A stretch of 64,000 bases of DNA from TMED109 sp002171375 (GCA_965657505.1 CBFHON010000004.1:109351-173350), one strand, 5' to 3'; numbered from the stretch's first letter, positions 16,293 to 25,855 are shown. A program made the numbers and translations. The notes: generated by a model from the sequence alone, not told the origin.

Positions 16293-17126
16293 ATGTCATC
16301 TAAAGCTAATCATCCATATCATCTAGTTGATCCTAGTCCTTGGCCTTTAGTAGGAGCTATATCTGCATTGGTATTAGCCGTAGGTGCAATTATGTATATG
16401 CATGAAATAGATAGTGGCATAGTTATGGGTATAGGTTTAATTATGTGTCTTGGAACTATGGCTGTTTGGTGGAGAGATGTAATAAGAGAAGGTGAGCATG
16501 GTGGACATCATACCACTACAGTACAATTAGGATTAAGATATGGAATGGTTCTATTTATTGCATCCGAAGTAATGTTTTTTGTAGCCTGGTTCTGGGCTTT
16601 CTTCGATGCTAGCTTTTATGCAAATGAAGCAATTCAGGTAGCAAGAGTTGAGCATACAGGTGGTACTTGGCCTCCTCAAGGAGTAGAAGTATTTGATCCT
16701 TGGCATTTACCTTTAATAAATACTATAATTTTATTAACTTCTGGTACTACTGTTACTTGGGCTCATCATGCATTAAAAGAAAATAAAAGAGGTGGTTTGA
16801 TCTGGGGGTTAGTCCTAACAGTGATATTAGGTGTATGTTTTACTGCAGTACAAGCTTACGAATATGGGCATGCAGCTTTTGGTTTTACTGACGGTATTTA
16901 TTCTTCAACTTTCTTTATGGCTACAGGTTTTCATGGTGCTCATGTACTTATTGGATCTATATTTTTAATTGTTTGTCTAGGAAGAGCATTAGTAGGTCAT
17001 TTCAAGCCAGACCATCATTTTGGATTTGAAGCCGCCGCATGGTATTGGCACTTTGTTGATGTAGTATGGTTATTTTTGTTTTTTGCAATATACTGGTGGG
17101 GCGGTTTAGGTGGTACAGTCCACTAA
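16293..17126 (+). CDS. coxC: Cytochrome c oxidase subunit III
   Basis: Subunit III stabilises the catalytic core and the oxygen path of the aa3 oxidase. The 277-residue protein has seven predicted membrane helices. It carries the family stretches HPYHLVDPSPWPL near the start, MFFVAWFWAFF in the middle and AAAWYWHFVDVVWLFLF near the end. A GGGAGA ribosome site precedes the ATG. Its last 17 bases overlap the start of the DUF983 gene, suggesting coupled translation. Confidence 0.97.
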   Translation: MSSKANHPYHLVDPSPWPLVGAISALVLAVGAIMYMHEIDSGIVMGIGLIMCLGTMAVWWRDVIREGEHGGHHTTTVQLGLRYGMVLFIASEVMFFVAWFWAFFDASFYANEAIQVARVEHTGGTWPPQGVEVFDPWHLPLINTIILLTSGTTVTWAHHALKENKRGGLIWGLVLTVILGVCFTAVQAYEYGHAAFGFTDGIYSSTFFMATGFHGAHVLIGSIFLIVCLGRALVGHFKPDHHFGFEAAAWYWHFVDVVWLFLFFAIYWWGGLGGTVH

Positions 17127-17487
17127 AGAATTAGGTATAAGACATAAACAAAAAAGAACATCTTTATTTAAGAAGGTTATATATGGATTATGTCCAAACT
17201 GTGCTTCTATAAGTATTTTTAAATACTATATAAAGTTGCTAAGCAAATGTCCTAACTGTGGGTATGAAATAAATACACATAAAATTGGAGATGGAGCGGC
17301 ATGGTTTTCAATGCTTTTAACTAGTATATTGGTGGCTATTGGAGCTCTAATATTAGAAGTTAATTTTCAGCCTAAATTATGGGTACATGTAATAATTTGG
17401 TTTCCTATAGTAATTATTCTTTCAGTATTTATTCTAAGACCTTTTAAAGCTCTGCTAATATGTATAACCACTGAAAAAACCAATTAA
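17110..17487 (+). CDS. DUF983 family membrane protein
   Basis: This 125-residue protein has an N-terminal zinc-ribbon-like pair of CPNC motifs (GLCPNCAS and CPNCGYE). Two membrane helices follow in the second half. DUF983 proteins are regularly found inside alphaproteobacterial cox operons between coxC and surf1 and are assumed to help oxidase biogenesis. The start is GTG at 17110, inside the end of coxC. No later in-frame start precedes the first CPNC, so the overlap is probably real. Confidence 0.88.
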   Translation: MVQSTKELGIRHKQKRTSLFKKVIYGLCPNCASISIFKYYIKLLSKCPNCGYEINTHKIGDGAAWFSMLLTSILVAIGALILEVNFQPKLWVHVIIWFPIVIILSVFILRPFKALLICITTEKTN

Positions 17488-17491
17488 AATA

Positions 17492-18172
17492 ATGAGTAAT
17501 AAAAAATTATTTTTATCATTAGTATATAGCTCTATAGCTATATTAATACTGGTTTCTCTAGGAACTTGGCAACTAGAGAGACTAAGATGGAAAACTACTA
17601 TTTTATCTTCAATGAAATTAAGTTTATCAATGCCTCCAATAAAAATATCTAGTGAAATTATAGATAATATTAACAAGTATAGCTATAGACGTATTGAATT
17701 AACTGGAAGTTATTTGAATGACAATAATTTTACAATTTATTCTAAAGTATTAAATAAAAAAGTTGGTAAACATTTAGTTGTTCCTTTTAAAACTCAATAT
17801 GGCACAATTTTAGTAAATAGAGGCTATATTCCAAAAGATTTTAAAACCATAAGTGAAATTGAATCAGGACTAGTTACAATAAATGGTATGGTAAAATTTC
17901 AACAAAAAATTAATTATTTCACTCCTAAAAATAATATTTATAAAAATGAGTGGTATTACATCAATATTAATGATGCCAGTGATTACCTATCAGCGCAATT
18001 ATTAAATTTTTACATAGTAGAAGAAAACAATATTGAAGAAGAATATCCAGTTGGAAGTCAATACAATATTAATATTCCAAATGATCATTTGCAGTATGCA
18101 ATTACATGGTTTTCTTTAGCTTTGGCACTAAGTATATTTATGAATGTATTTTGGAGAAAAAATGTTTCATAA
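17492..18172 (+). CDS. surf1: SURF1 family oxidase assembly protein
   Basis: Surf1 supports heme a insertion into oxidase subunit I. The protein has an N-terminal membrane helix followed by the family motif LGTWQLERLRWK and a periplasmic domain with VNRGYIP. A second helix near the C-terminus ends in NVFWRKN. The 226-residue length and two-helix topology are standard. It starts 4 bases after the DUF983 stop and overlaps the start of ctaA by 11 bases. Confidence 0.93.
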   Translation: MSNKKLFLSLVYSSIAILILVSLGTWQLERLRWKTTILSSMKLSLSMPPIKISSEIIDNINKYSYRRIELTGSYLNDNNFTIYSKVLNKKVGKHLVVPFKTQYGTILVNRGYIPKDFKTISEIESGLVTINGMVKFQQKINYFTPKNNIYKNEWYYININDASDYLSAQLLNFYIVEENNIEEEYPVGSQYNINIPNDHLQYAITWFSLALALSIFMNVFWRKNVS

Positions 18173-19115
18173 TATGCCTAAAGCTAGGATAATTTCATTA
18201 CTAAAGATATTATCTGGTATGTTAATTATTGTAATATTCGCCCAAATATCTTTAGGTTCTGCTGTAAGATTAACTGGATCAGGCTTATCTTGCCCAGATT
18301 GGCCTTTATGCTACGGGTTATGGTTTCCTGATCAGAAAAAATTATCAGTAATTTCTGAAGTTAATTATGAATTTTACCAAATTATGCTTGAATGGATTCA
18401 TAGATTTAATGCCGCAATATTTATTGCTCCACTTACACTTTTTGTTTTTATAACAGGCTTTAAATTACATAATTCAGATATAAATAAAAAAACTCTTTTA
18501 GCTATTCTAGTATTTTTAGCATTACAAGGACTGATGGGGGGATTTACGGTATTCGATAGAAATTCACCTTGGTCTGTTGCTGTTCATCTAGGTTTAGCAT
18601 TAATTTTATTATTACTAGTTATAAGAGTATTTATGCAAAGTCTAAACTTGAATTTTGAAATTTCTTTTCCAAATATTAAGCGTAAATTATCTACTTTAAT
18701 CATCTCTATTATTTTTATAATAATTACGATGTTAATGGGGGCTATTGTCTCAAAAAGTGGATCCTCTTTAGCTTGTGATATATGGCCATTATGTTCCAAC
18801 GATGGTTTAAGTATCTTTCAGCATAATAAATTTATACATATTACACACAGGTTTTTAGCCGTTATTTCTGCGATATGTATTTATTTTGTCTTTAAGTTTT
18901 ATAGAGATTCTAGGCAATATAAATTAATTTATATATTACGAAAAATGTTAATAACAGTGATAGTATTACAAATATTAATTGGAGCTACAGTAATTTTTAC
19001 AGAATTAAATATGTATATTGCAATGTTTCATCAATCTTTAGCGGTTATATTATTTATGATGCTTTCTTTTTTATTTTGGTTTACCTTACAAATAAATTAT
19101 AAGATTAAATATTAA
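18162..19115 (+). CDS. ctaA: Heme A synthase (COX15/CtaA type)
   Basis: Heme A synthase oxidises the C8 methyl of heme o to the formyl group of heme a. There are eight predicted membrane helices in two related halves. Four helix-borne His candidates occur: WIHRFN, AVHLGL, HITHRF and MFHQSL. A cysteine pair lies in GLSCPDWPLC (C44 and C50), and a second pair in SLACDIWPLC. I chose the ATG at 18162 because GGAG (18153-18156) lies 5 bases before it. An in-frame ATG at 18144 has no such site. It overlaps surf1. Confidence 0.94.
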   Translation: MFHNMPKARIISLLKILSGMLIIVIFAQISLGSAVRLTGSGLSCPDWPLCYGLWFPDQKKLSVISEVNYEFYQIMLEWIHRFNAAIFIAPLTLFVFITGFKLHNSDINKKTLLAILVFLALQGLMGGFTVFDRNSPWSVAVHLGLALILLLLVIRVFMQSLNLNFEISFPNIKRKLSTLIISIIFIIITMLMGAIVSKSGSSLACDIWPLCSNDGLSIFQHNKFIHITHRFLAVISAICIYFVFKFYRDSRQYKLIYILRKMLITVIVLQILIGATVIFTELNMYIAMFHQSLAVILFMMLSFLFWFTLQINYKIKY

Positions 19116-19148
19116 AGATATTTTATTTAATGCATTTTGGGTAAATTA

Positions 19149-20549
19149 ATGAATTATATTTCTACCAGAAATAAATATAATATTTCTGATAATACTTTTA
19201 GTAAAATTACTATGGAAGGCCTTGCACCTGATGGAGGTCTATATATACCTGATAATTTTCCATCTTTAACTTCAAAAGAAATATATGAAATGGTAAATTT
19301 AAGTTATTCAGAATTATTTACTGAAATAATTTATAAGTTCTGTGGAAGTTGTGTAAATAAGTCTGAAATTTATGAAATTGCAGAAGATGCATACAAAGAT
19401 TTTGGGAGCGAAGATTTAGCTCCACTAATAAATTATAATGATAATATAAAAATATTAGAACTATACCATGGCCCTACATTAGCTTTTAAAGATTTTGCAT
19501 TACAGTTTTTAAGTAGAATTTTTAACTTATTTTTAGAGAGAAGTAATAAAAATATAACAATAATAGGAGCTACCTCCGGAGATACTGGCTCAGCGGCTAT
19601 TGAAGCTTTTAAAAATAACTCAAGAGCTAATATAATCATATTACATCCAAAAGGTAAAGTTAGTGAATTTCAAAGAAGACAAATGACTACAATAAACGCT
19701 AATAATGTTTTTAATATTGCTTTAGAGGGTAATTTTGATGATTGCCAAGCAGTTGTTAAAAAACTTTTAATTGATAAAGAATTTAATGATAAGCATAATC
19801 TTGCATCAATTAACTCTATTAATTGGGGAAGAGTGCTAGCTCAAATAGTATATTATTTTTATTCTGTCTTTAAGGTATTAAAGAATAATAATAGACAATT
19901 TATTAATTTTTCTGTTCCAACCGGTAATTTTGGTGATGCCTATGCTGGCTATATTGCAAAAAAAATGGGATTACCAATTAATAAAATTATTATTGCTACA
20001 AACAGTAATGATATCTTATCAAAATTTTTTCAGTCTGGTATTTATAAAGTTTCAGAAGTGATTCCTACTTTAAGTCCTTCAATGGATATTCAAGTAGCTA
20101 GTAATTTTGAAAGACTTTTATTTGAATATCTTGGTTTTAATTCAGCTTTAGTAACAGAATATATGACGAATCTTAATACTCATGGTTCCTTCAAAGTAAG
20201 TAAAGAAATATTACATGAATTAAATAAGACTTTTATAGGTATTAGTGTAAATGATGAAAAAACAATAGAACGTATTAGAAGCTGTTACAGTGAAAAAAAT
20301 ATTGTCATTGATCCTCATACTTCTGTTGGCCTTGAGGCTACTTGTAGCGCAAATCTAAAAGGTTTAAACATTGTATTATCAACGGCGCATCCAGTGAAAT
20401 TTTCTTCTGCTGTAAATCAAGCAATAGATAATACTCCTAGATTACCTAATAAGTATAAAAATATTTTTACTTTAAAGGAAAAATATCAATCTATGCCTAA
20501 TGACATTAATGAGATTAAAAATTATATATCTATTAACTCAAGTCTATAA
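19149..20549 (+). CDS. thrC: Threonine synthase
   Basis: ThrC converts O-phosphohomoserine to threonine using pyridoxal phosphate. The cofactor lysine is K114 in HGPTLAFKDFALQF, and the phosphate-binding loop GATSGDTGSAA is at about 140-150. Family members begin with M-x-Y-I-S-T-R, so the ATG at 19149 is preferred over the in-frame TTG at 19137. The length is then 466 residues. Its partner homoserine kinase (thrB) is encoded 4 kb downstream on the other strand. thrC is commonly attached to the cox operon in alphaproteobacteria. Confidence 0.96.
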   Translation: MNYISTRNKYNISDNTFSKITMEGLAPDGGLYIPDNFPSLTSKEIYEMVNLSYSELFTEIIYKFCGSCVNKSEIYEIAEDAYKDFGSEDLAPLINYNDNIKILELYHGPTLAFKDFALQFLSRIFNLFLERSNKNITIIGATSGDTGSAAIEAFKNNSRANIIILHPKGKVSEFQRRQMTTINANNVFNIALEGNFDDCQAVVKKLLIDKEFNDKHNLASINSINWGRVLAQIVYYFYSVFKVLKNNNRQFINFSVPTGNFGDAYAGYIAKKMGLPINKIIIATNSNDILSKFFQSGIYKVSEVIPTLSPSMDIQVASNFERLLFEYLGFNSALVTEYMTNLNTHGSFKVSKEILHELNKTFIGISVNDEKTIERIRSCYSEKNIVIDPHTSVGLEATCSANLKGLNIVLSTAHPVKFSSAVNQAIDNTPRLPNKYKNIFTLKEKYQSMPNDINEIKNYISINSSL

Positions 20550-20578
20550 TTACTTAAAACTAATATTGAGTATTTAAT

Positions 20579-21220
20579 ATGAGCAAATATAAATTTAAAG
20601 TAATAAAACCTAAATCATTTAAGGGTAATCGACTTAAAAAAATAGCTTATGCTTTTAAAGGTTACTTCCCTCATAATTATATTGAAAGCGATAGAATTAT
20701 TATACGTCATCCTCGAAGAAGAGATTGGAAATCTTGGGTTAATTTAAGAAGAGAGTCATATAATTTTTTATATAAATGGGAGCCTTATTGGAATATTGAA
20801 AATTGTAATAGAAGTAATTATATGAAGCAACTAAGATTACAAAGATCAAAAGCTGCATATGATCAGGCATATTCATTTTTATGTTTTAAAAAAAATAATA
20901 AGGAATTAATAGGTGGAATAAATATTTCTAATATTCAAAGAAGTGTAGTGCAAACTTGTAATATTGGTTATTGGCTAGGTGAACCTAATATAAAAAAAGG
21001 ATATATGGAAGAGTCTATGCGAAGTATTATTCCGTATATCTTTAAGAACTTAAAAATTAATAGGATTCAAGCATTTACTTTAAATAATAATATTAGCTCA
21101 AGAAACCTTTTAGAAAAATTGAATTTTAAAAATGAAGGAGTACTAAGAGAAGCAATGAAAATTAATAATGTATGGGAAGACCATATATTATATGCTCTTT
21201 TAAATAGTGATCATGGCTAG
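20579..21220 (+). CDS. GNAT family N-acetyltransferase (RimJ-like)
   Basis: This 213-residue protein resembles RimJ/RimL N-terminal acetyltransferases. It has the entry motif ESDRIIIRHPRRRDW, a central GYWLGEPNIKKGYMEESM segment for acetyl-CoA binding, and a NNISSRNLLEKLNFKNEG ending typical of the fold. Ribosomal protein alanine acetylation is the usual guess; the target cannot be shown here. In many relatives an M16 peptidase gene lies between thrC and this gene, but it is absent here. The stop overlaps possible starts of the next gene. Confidence 0.85.
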   Translation: MSKYKFKVIKPKSFKGNRLKKIAYAFKGYFPHNYIESDRIIIRHPRRRDWKSWVNLRRESYNFLYKWEPYWNIENCNRSNYMKQLRLQRSKAAYDQAYSFLCFKKNNKELIGGINISNIQRSVVQTCNIGYWLGEPNIKKGYMEESMRSIIPYIFKNLKINRIQAFTLNNNISSRNLLEKLNFKNEGVLREAMKINNVWEDHILYALLNSDHG

Positions 21221-21248
21221 TTTTTATATTTTCTTATGTTTGAATATT

Positions 21249-23291
21249 ATGAAAATAATTTTTTATCCAATATTATATATTTTTCTCACTGCATTTATAA
21301 ATTTATCTTATGCTCAAGACCATAATATTTTTACAGAAGAAATGGTTGAAGTAAAATTTATTTCATCTGTTACAAAAGTTCAAAAGGAAAATTTTTATAT
21401 AGCTTTAGATTTTAATTTAAAGCCAGGGTGGAAAATATATTGGAGGCAACCGGGAGATTCAGGTATGCCCCCAAATCTAGATTATAAAAATTCTAATAAT
21501 TTAAAATCACTCGATTTAAAATGGCCATTTCCTAAAAAAGAATATGAAGCAGCAAATTTATTAACAAATATATATAAAGAAAATACAATAATTCCAATTG
21601 AAATTACGGTTAAAGATCCAACTAAGCCTCTAAATTTGCAAACAGTTCTTAACTTTCAGGTCTGTAAGGATATCTGCATACCGTTTCAAACAAATTTGTT
21701 TCTACTCCTGGATACAGGAGAAGCAAACTATACTAAATATCTCTATAAAATAGAAAGAGCTCTATCAAAAGTACCTATAGATTATAAAATAGCTGGTATT
21801 GATAATATTACAGTTAGTAGGGATTCTGAAAACTCATTACTTTTTTTCTTAGAGAGTTTGGTTGATATTCCAGAAGGTGAGCTAGAAATATTTCTAGAAA
21901 ACAATGATGAATATATAAAAATAAATAATATTAAGATTATAGATAATACTAATAATAGAATTTCTGCTAAACTTATATTAGATAGTAGTATAATTCATTT
22001 AAATGAATTAGATATAATATTTGTTATAGGAAATTTAGCTGCAAGTATTAAAGATATCAAAATTGAAAATAATAATTCTAAAAGTATTTATTTAATAATA
22101 TTAGCTGCATTAATGGGAGGTTTAATTTTAAACTTTATGCCATGTGTACTTCCTGTTCTAGTACTAAAGATTAATAGAATAATAAGTATTGAAGATAAAA
22201 ATATTTATAATATGAGATTTAATTTTTTATTAACTATATTGGGTATTATTTCTTCTTTTATATTTGTCGCATTTATTACAGTTTTTATAAAAAATATTAC
22301 AGGACAGGTGGGATGGGGAATCCAATTCCAACAGCCTATATTTTTACTTTTTTTAATTTTTATTTTAATTATATTTTCTTTGAATTTATTTGGTAAAATA
22401 CAATTTAACCTCCCAAATAAATTTAACACCAATATTAATAAATATTTAGGTAAGAAGAGTAATGGAGTAGCTTTTTTTGAAGGAGCATTAGCAACTTTAT
22501 TAGCAACTCCTTGTTCAGCTCCTTTTTTAGGTACAGCAGTAAGTTTTGCATTATCATCTAATTTCTATATTACGTTATTAATTTTTATGTTTCTAGGAAT
22601 AGGGATGTCACTTCCTTATTTTATATTTATTTGTTTTCCATCATTAGTAAATTTTTTACCTAAACCTGGAAAATGGATGAATTATTTAAGGTATATACTT
22701 GGGCTTGGATTACTTTTAACTGCTGTATGGTTGAGTTATGTCTGTGTATCCATTATAGGATTATCTATTTTTAGTTATTTTATATCATCTCTAGTAGTTT
22801 TTTTACTAATTATCTATCGTTTATATTTAAGAAGAAAATATCTAGTTTTAATAATCATAATACTTTCAGGTAATATATATATATCAAGCAATACTAGTTT
22901 TTTAGATTATGATTTTTCTTATAGTGAGCAGGAAGAATGGCTTAAATTTGATAATCAAGAATTACAAGAACTAATTAATCAAGGAAATATAGTATTTGTA
23001 GATATTACTGCTGATTGGTGTATCACTTGCAAAGTAAATAAAATATTAGTGTTAAATAGTAAAGAATTTAAGAACTTAATGAAGTCAAATAAAATAATAT
23101 TAATGAAAGGCGACTGGACTAGACCAAATGATGAAATTAACAAATTTTTACAAAAAGCAAATAGATATGGCATTCCATTTAACGCTTTATATCATACTAG
23201 TCTCTCTAATGGGTTAGTATATTCAGAAATATTATTATTAAAAGAAATAAAAGAAAGTATTTCAAAATTGCATATTAGCAATGCAAGATAA
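21249..23291 (+). CDS. DsbD/ScsB-type thiol:disulfide reductase
   Basis: This protein moves electrons from cytoplasmic thioredoxin across the membrane to periplasmic thiol proteins. A signal peptide (MKIIFYPILYIFLTAFINLSYA) precedes a DsbD N-terminal-like domain with the Cys pair VCKDICIPF. A multi-helix membrane core carries one Cys in NFMPCVLPVL and one in ATPCSAPFLG. A C-terminal thioredoxin domain has the active site WCITCK. I prefer the ATG at 21249. GTG 21207 and ATG 21213 overlap the upstream gene and would add a second hydrophobic stretch. At 680 residues it is slightly longer than E. coli DsbD. Confidence 0.88.
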   Translation: MKIIFYPILYIFLTAFINLSYAQDHNIFTEEMVEVKFISSVTKVQKENFYIALDFNLKPGWKIYWRQPGDSGMPPNLDYKNSNNLKSLDLKWPFPKKEYEAANLLTNIYKENTIIPIEITVKDPTKPLNLQTVLNFQVCKDICIPFQTNLFLLLDTGEANYTKYLYKIERALSKVPIDYKIAGIDNITVSRDSENSLLFFLESLVDIPEGELEIFLENNDEYIKINNIKIIDNTNNRISAKLILDSSIIHLNELDIIFVIGNLAASIKDIKIENNNSKSIYLIILAALMGGLILNFMPCVLPVLVLKINRIISIEDKNIYNMRFNFLLTILGIISSFIFVAFITVFIKNITGQVGWGIQFQQPIFLLFLIFILIIFSLNLFGKIQFNLPNKFNTNINKYLGKKSNGVAFFEGALATLLATPCSAPFLGTAVSFALSSNFYITLLIFMFLGIGMSLPYFIFICFPSLVNFLPKPGKWMNYLRYILGLGLLLTAVWLSYVCVSIIGLSIFSYFISSLVVFLLIIYRLYLRRKYLVLIIIILSGNIYISSNTSFLDYDFSYSEQEEWLKFDNQELQELINQGNIVFVDITADWCITCKVNKILVLNSKEFKNLMKSNKIILMKGDWTRPNDEINKFLQKANRYGIPFNALYHTSLSNGLVYSEILLLKEIKESISKLHISNAR

Positions 23292-23350
23292 TTTGAAAAT
23301 ATTTATAGATATATTTAATTAAATTTAGTAAACATATGTATTAAATATTT

Positions 23351-23356
23351 AGGAGG
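23351..23356 (+). promoter_or_regulatory. Strong Shine-Dalgarno fixing the peroxiredoxin start
   Basis: AGGAGG ends 7 bases before the ATG at 23364. This is a full consensus site, unusual among the weak sites of this genome. It argues for that ATG over the in-frame TTG at 23358 and for high expression of the peroxiredoxin. Confidence 0.75.
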
Positions 23357-23363
23357 TTTGTGT

Positions 23364-23849
23364 ATGACTATTTCAGTAGGAAGTAAAATGCCATCGGGCA
23401 TATTAAGAGGGATGGACTCTAATGGAGTTTATACTATTAAAGTTGAAGAACATTTTAATGGTAAAAAAATAGTCTTATTTTCTCTTCCCGGCGCATTTAC
23501 TCCCACATGCTCTGCAAAGCATTTACCGGGTTTTGTTGAATATTATTCTGATATTAAGAACAAAGGTGTGGACGAAATAATATGCATAGCTGTTAACGAT
23601 CATTTTGTAATGAATGCCTGGGAAAAGGATCAGAATTCAAAAGGAAAAGTTACTTTATTAGCTGATGGAAATGGTGAATATACAGAAGCTTTGGGCTTAG
23701 CTATGGATAGATCTAATTTTGGTTTAGGTATTAGAGGTAAAAGGTTTGCTATGATCGTTGAAAATAATATAATTACTCATTTAGCTGTTGAAGAAGGTGG
23801 AGAATTTAACGTTTCAAGCGCAGAAAGTATATTGAAAGTCTTAGACTAA
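23364..23849 (+). CDS. Peroxiredoxin (Prx5/AhpE-like redoxin)
   Basis: This thiol peroxidase reduces hydrogen peroxide and organic peroxides. The peroxidatic Cys is C49 in PGAFTPTCSAKHLPGF, the signature of the Prx5 group. Other residues typical of the group include the VNDHFVMNAW stretch. The 161-residue cytoplasmic protein has no signal peptide. The start is set by an AGGAGG site 7 bases upstream. The gene ends 5 bases before the convergent rnhA stop. In alphaproteobacteria this gene often follows thrB and rnhA, although here it faces them. Confidence 0.92.
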   Translation: MTISVGSKMPSGILRGMDSNGVYTIKVEEHFNGKKIVLFSLPGAFTPTCSAKHLPGFVEYYSDIKNKGVDEIICIAVNDHFVMNAWEKDQNSKGKVTLLADGNGEYTEALGLAMDRSNFGLGIRGKRFAMIVENNIITHLAVEEGGEFNVSSAESILKVLD

Positions 23850-23854
23850 AATAT

Positions 23855-24295
23855 TTAAAGATCTTTAATTGCCTCTGTAGCAAGTTTATCAGCAATATCA
23901 TTTTCAATATTACCAGAGTGTCCTTTTACCCAATTCCAGTTTATATTATGCTTTAGTGATAATGAATCTAATTCAACCCAAAGGTCTTTATTTTTAACAT
24001 CCTTTTTTTGGCTGTTTTTCCAGTTTTTCTTCTTCCAATTATGAATCCAGATTGTAGTCCCGTCTTTTACATATTTACTATCAGTATATAAATTAATTGT
24101 TAGGCCAGGCTCTAAAAATTTTAATGCTTTAATAACAGCTATCATCTCCATCCTATTGTTTGTCGTCATATCTTCAGCGCCAGATAGCTTTTTTATAGAA
24201 TTTTTGTACTTTATTAGTACTCCCCAGCCACCTGGCCCTGGATTACCTGAACAGGCACCATCAGTCCATATATTAACAATATTTTCATTATGCAT
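23855..24295 (-). CDS. rnhA: Ribonuclease HI
   Basis: RNase HI cleaves the RNA strand of RNA-DNA hybrids. The four acidic catalytic residues are in place: D12 (TDGACSGNPGPGG), E50 (NNRMEM), D72 (LYTDSKYV) and D133 (ENDIADKLA), together with H126 in VKGHSG. The 146-residue length is normal. It overlaps the end of thrB by 8 bases, so the two genes form a translationally coupled pair, an arrangement common in alphaproteobacteria. Confidence 0.96.
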   Translation of the reverse strand: MHNENIVNIWTDGACSGNPGPGGWGVLIKYKNSIKKLSGAEDMTTNNRMEMIAVIKALKFLEPGLTINLYTDSKYVKDGTTIWIHNWKKKNWKNSQKKDVKNKDLWVELDSLSLKHNINWNWVKGHSGNIENDIADKLATEAIKDL

Positions 24296-25268
24296 AATTA
24301 ATATTCATTCTTAAATTTTTTGTATCGTTAAAATATAATAGCTTATCAATATATTCATGAGGATTCTTAGTTAAAATTTTTTTATTATCATAATTATAAT
24401 CCTTAGCAGTAATTCGTGTAAACATAAAACGCATACAATATAACTTACATATAATATTTAAGGCTGCTATTTCTTCATTTTTAATTTTTCTTATGCTGTT
24501 ATAGCTTTTTAATAAAATATTTACTTTATTAAAATTTAATACATAAGCATCATCTTGATTAATATAAAAACACCAAGATATTATAACTATGGCTAAGTCT
24601 GAAATCATATAATTATAGTCAGAAAAATAAAAATCTAGAAAGCCTGTAATTTCATTATCATCATTAAAGAAAACATTATCTGGAAAAAGGTCACCGTGTA
24701 TTATAGTTTTTGGCAAGTTTTTTTCATTTAAATTATTATAACTAATTAGTGTATCATTAAATATATTATTTAAGTTAATATCAAGTTTTGTAAAAAATAC
24801 CTTTTTCTTTATTATAAAATTATTAAAAAAATTAATATCAAAGCGTACTTTAATTTTTTCATTAAATTTATTTGTTATGGTATGTAATTTTGCTAAATGA
24901 ATCCCAACATTTTTTATATTTTGAAGAGAGGTTTTTTTATAAGATTTGCCTTCTATAAAACTAAAAATACAACTTGGCTTTTTATTAATATAATTAATAA
25001 TATTATTATATTGATCTAATATTGGCATAGGACAAATAAAATTATTTTTATTACAAAATAATAACAAATTTAAAAAAAAATTAATATTATTAGCTACATA
25101 AGTATCTTCAAAAATTGTTAAAATATATTTTTTACTTTGAGTATTTATAATATAATTACTATTTTGTATACCATCATATATTGGAGTATAATTTACAAAA
25201 TTTAATATGTTATAATTTAGTAATATGTAATCTATGTTTTTTTTTGATAAATTTGTTACATATGCCAT
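24288..25268 (-). CDS. thrB: Homoserine kinase, type II (aminoglycoside phosphotransferase fold)
   Basis: This enzyme phosphorylates homoserine, giving the substrate of ThrC. The kinase-like fold shows the catalytic loop IIHGDLFPDNVFF and the metal-binding Asp in GFLDFYF. It is the APH-fold ThrB used by alphaproteobacteria rather than the GHMP type of E. coli. The 326-residue length is normal. Composition is even more AT-biased than its neighbours, with long runs of Asn, Ile, Lys and Phe. It is coupled to rnhA. Confidence 0.88.
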   Translation of the reverse strand: MAYVTNLSKKNIDYILLNYNILNFVNYTPIYDGIQNSNYIINTQSKKYILTIFEDTYVANNINFFLNLLLFCNKNNFICPMPILDQYNNIINYINKKPSCIFSFIEGKSYKKTSLQNIKNVGIHLAKLHTITNKFNEKIKVRFDINFFNNFIIKKKVFFTKLDINLNNIFNDTLISYNNLNEKNLPKTIIHGDLFPDNVFFNDDNEITGFLDFYFSDYNYMISDLAIVIISWCFYINQDDAYVLNFNKVNILLKSYNSIRKIKNEEIAALNIICKLYCMRFMFTRITAKDYNYDNKKILTKNPHEYIDKLLYFNDTKNLRMNINYA

Positions 25269-25330
25269 AAATATATAGTACTAGATATAATAATTTTAAT
25301 AAATAACTTAAGTTAAAGCCTAGGTAATAT

Positions 25331-25849
25331 ATGTATATAAGACATTTTCTATTATTCATTTTATTTCTATTAACTATATCTTGTAGTGGGCCTAGTTCTA
25401 AAATTATGGAATTACATGAAGATGTATTTAATGAGAAACAAAGTATACTTTGTCCTAAAGTTAGTTTTATAGAAGGCCTAGATAAATTAATAGTAACTCT
25501 TGAAGAGAAGGAAACTTATAAGATAAAATTTCATGAAGTCAAATGGATATGTTATTCTGAAATTTCTAAAGAAAGAAACCAAACTGATAATATTGATTTA
25601 TCTTTTAGTTTTAAAGTAGATTATATTGATGATATAAATGATTTCAAAGCAGAAAAATTTACCTTTATAGTAGCTTTATTAAATAAAAATAACGAAATAA
25701 TTAGTAAGAAAAAATTTAGTCGGTCCTTTTTGAACAACTCAAAGTCAGAAATAATTTCAAATAATGATGCTTTAATTAATATCAAAGTCAATAATAGTAA
25801 CGATGAAATATATGATCATAGATTATTATTAGGATTTATGAAAAATTAA
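25331..25849 (+). CDS. Unknown lipoprotein (172 aa)
   Basis: I do not recognise the mature part. The N-terminus is a clear lipoprotein signal: a short basic start, a hydrophobic stretch (FLLFILFLL) and a lipobox TISC near residue 18. The rest is a hydrophilic, strand-rich domain with one or two further Cys. It stands alone on the plus strand, divergent from thrB (62-base gap) and ending 6 bases from the convergent atpF stop. Isolation suggests its own promoter in the short gap. Confidence 0.8.
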   Translation: MYIRHFLLFILFLLTISCSGPSSKIMELHEDVFNEKQSILCPKVSFIEGLDKLIVTLEEKETYKIKFHEVKWICYSEISKERNQTDNIDLSFSFKVDYIDDINDFKAEKFTFIVALLNKNNEIISKKKFSRSFLNNSKSEIISNNDALINIKVNNSNDEIYDHRLLLGFMKN

Positions 25850-25855
25850 AAAAAA

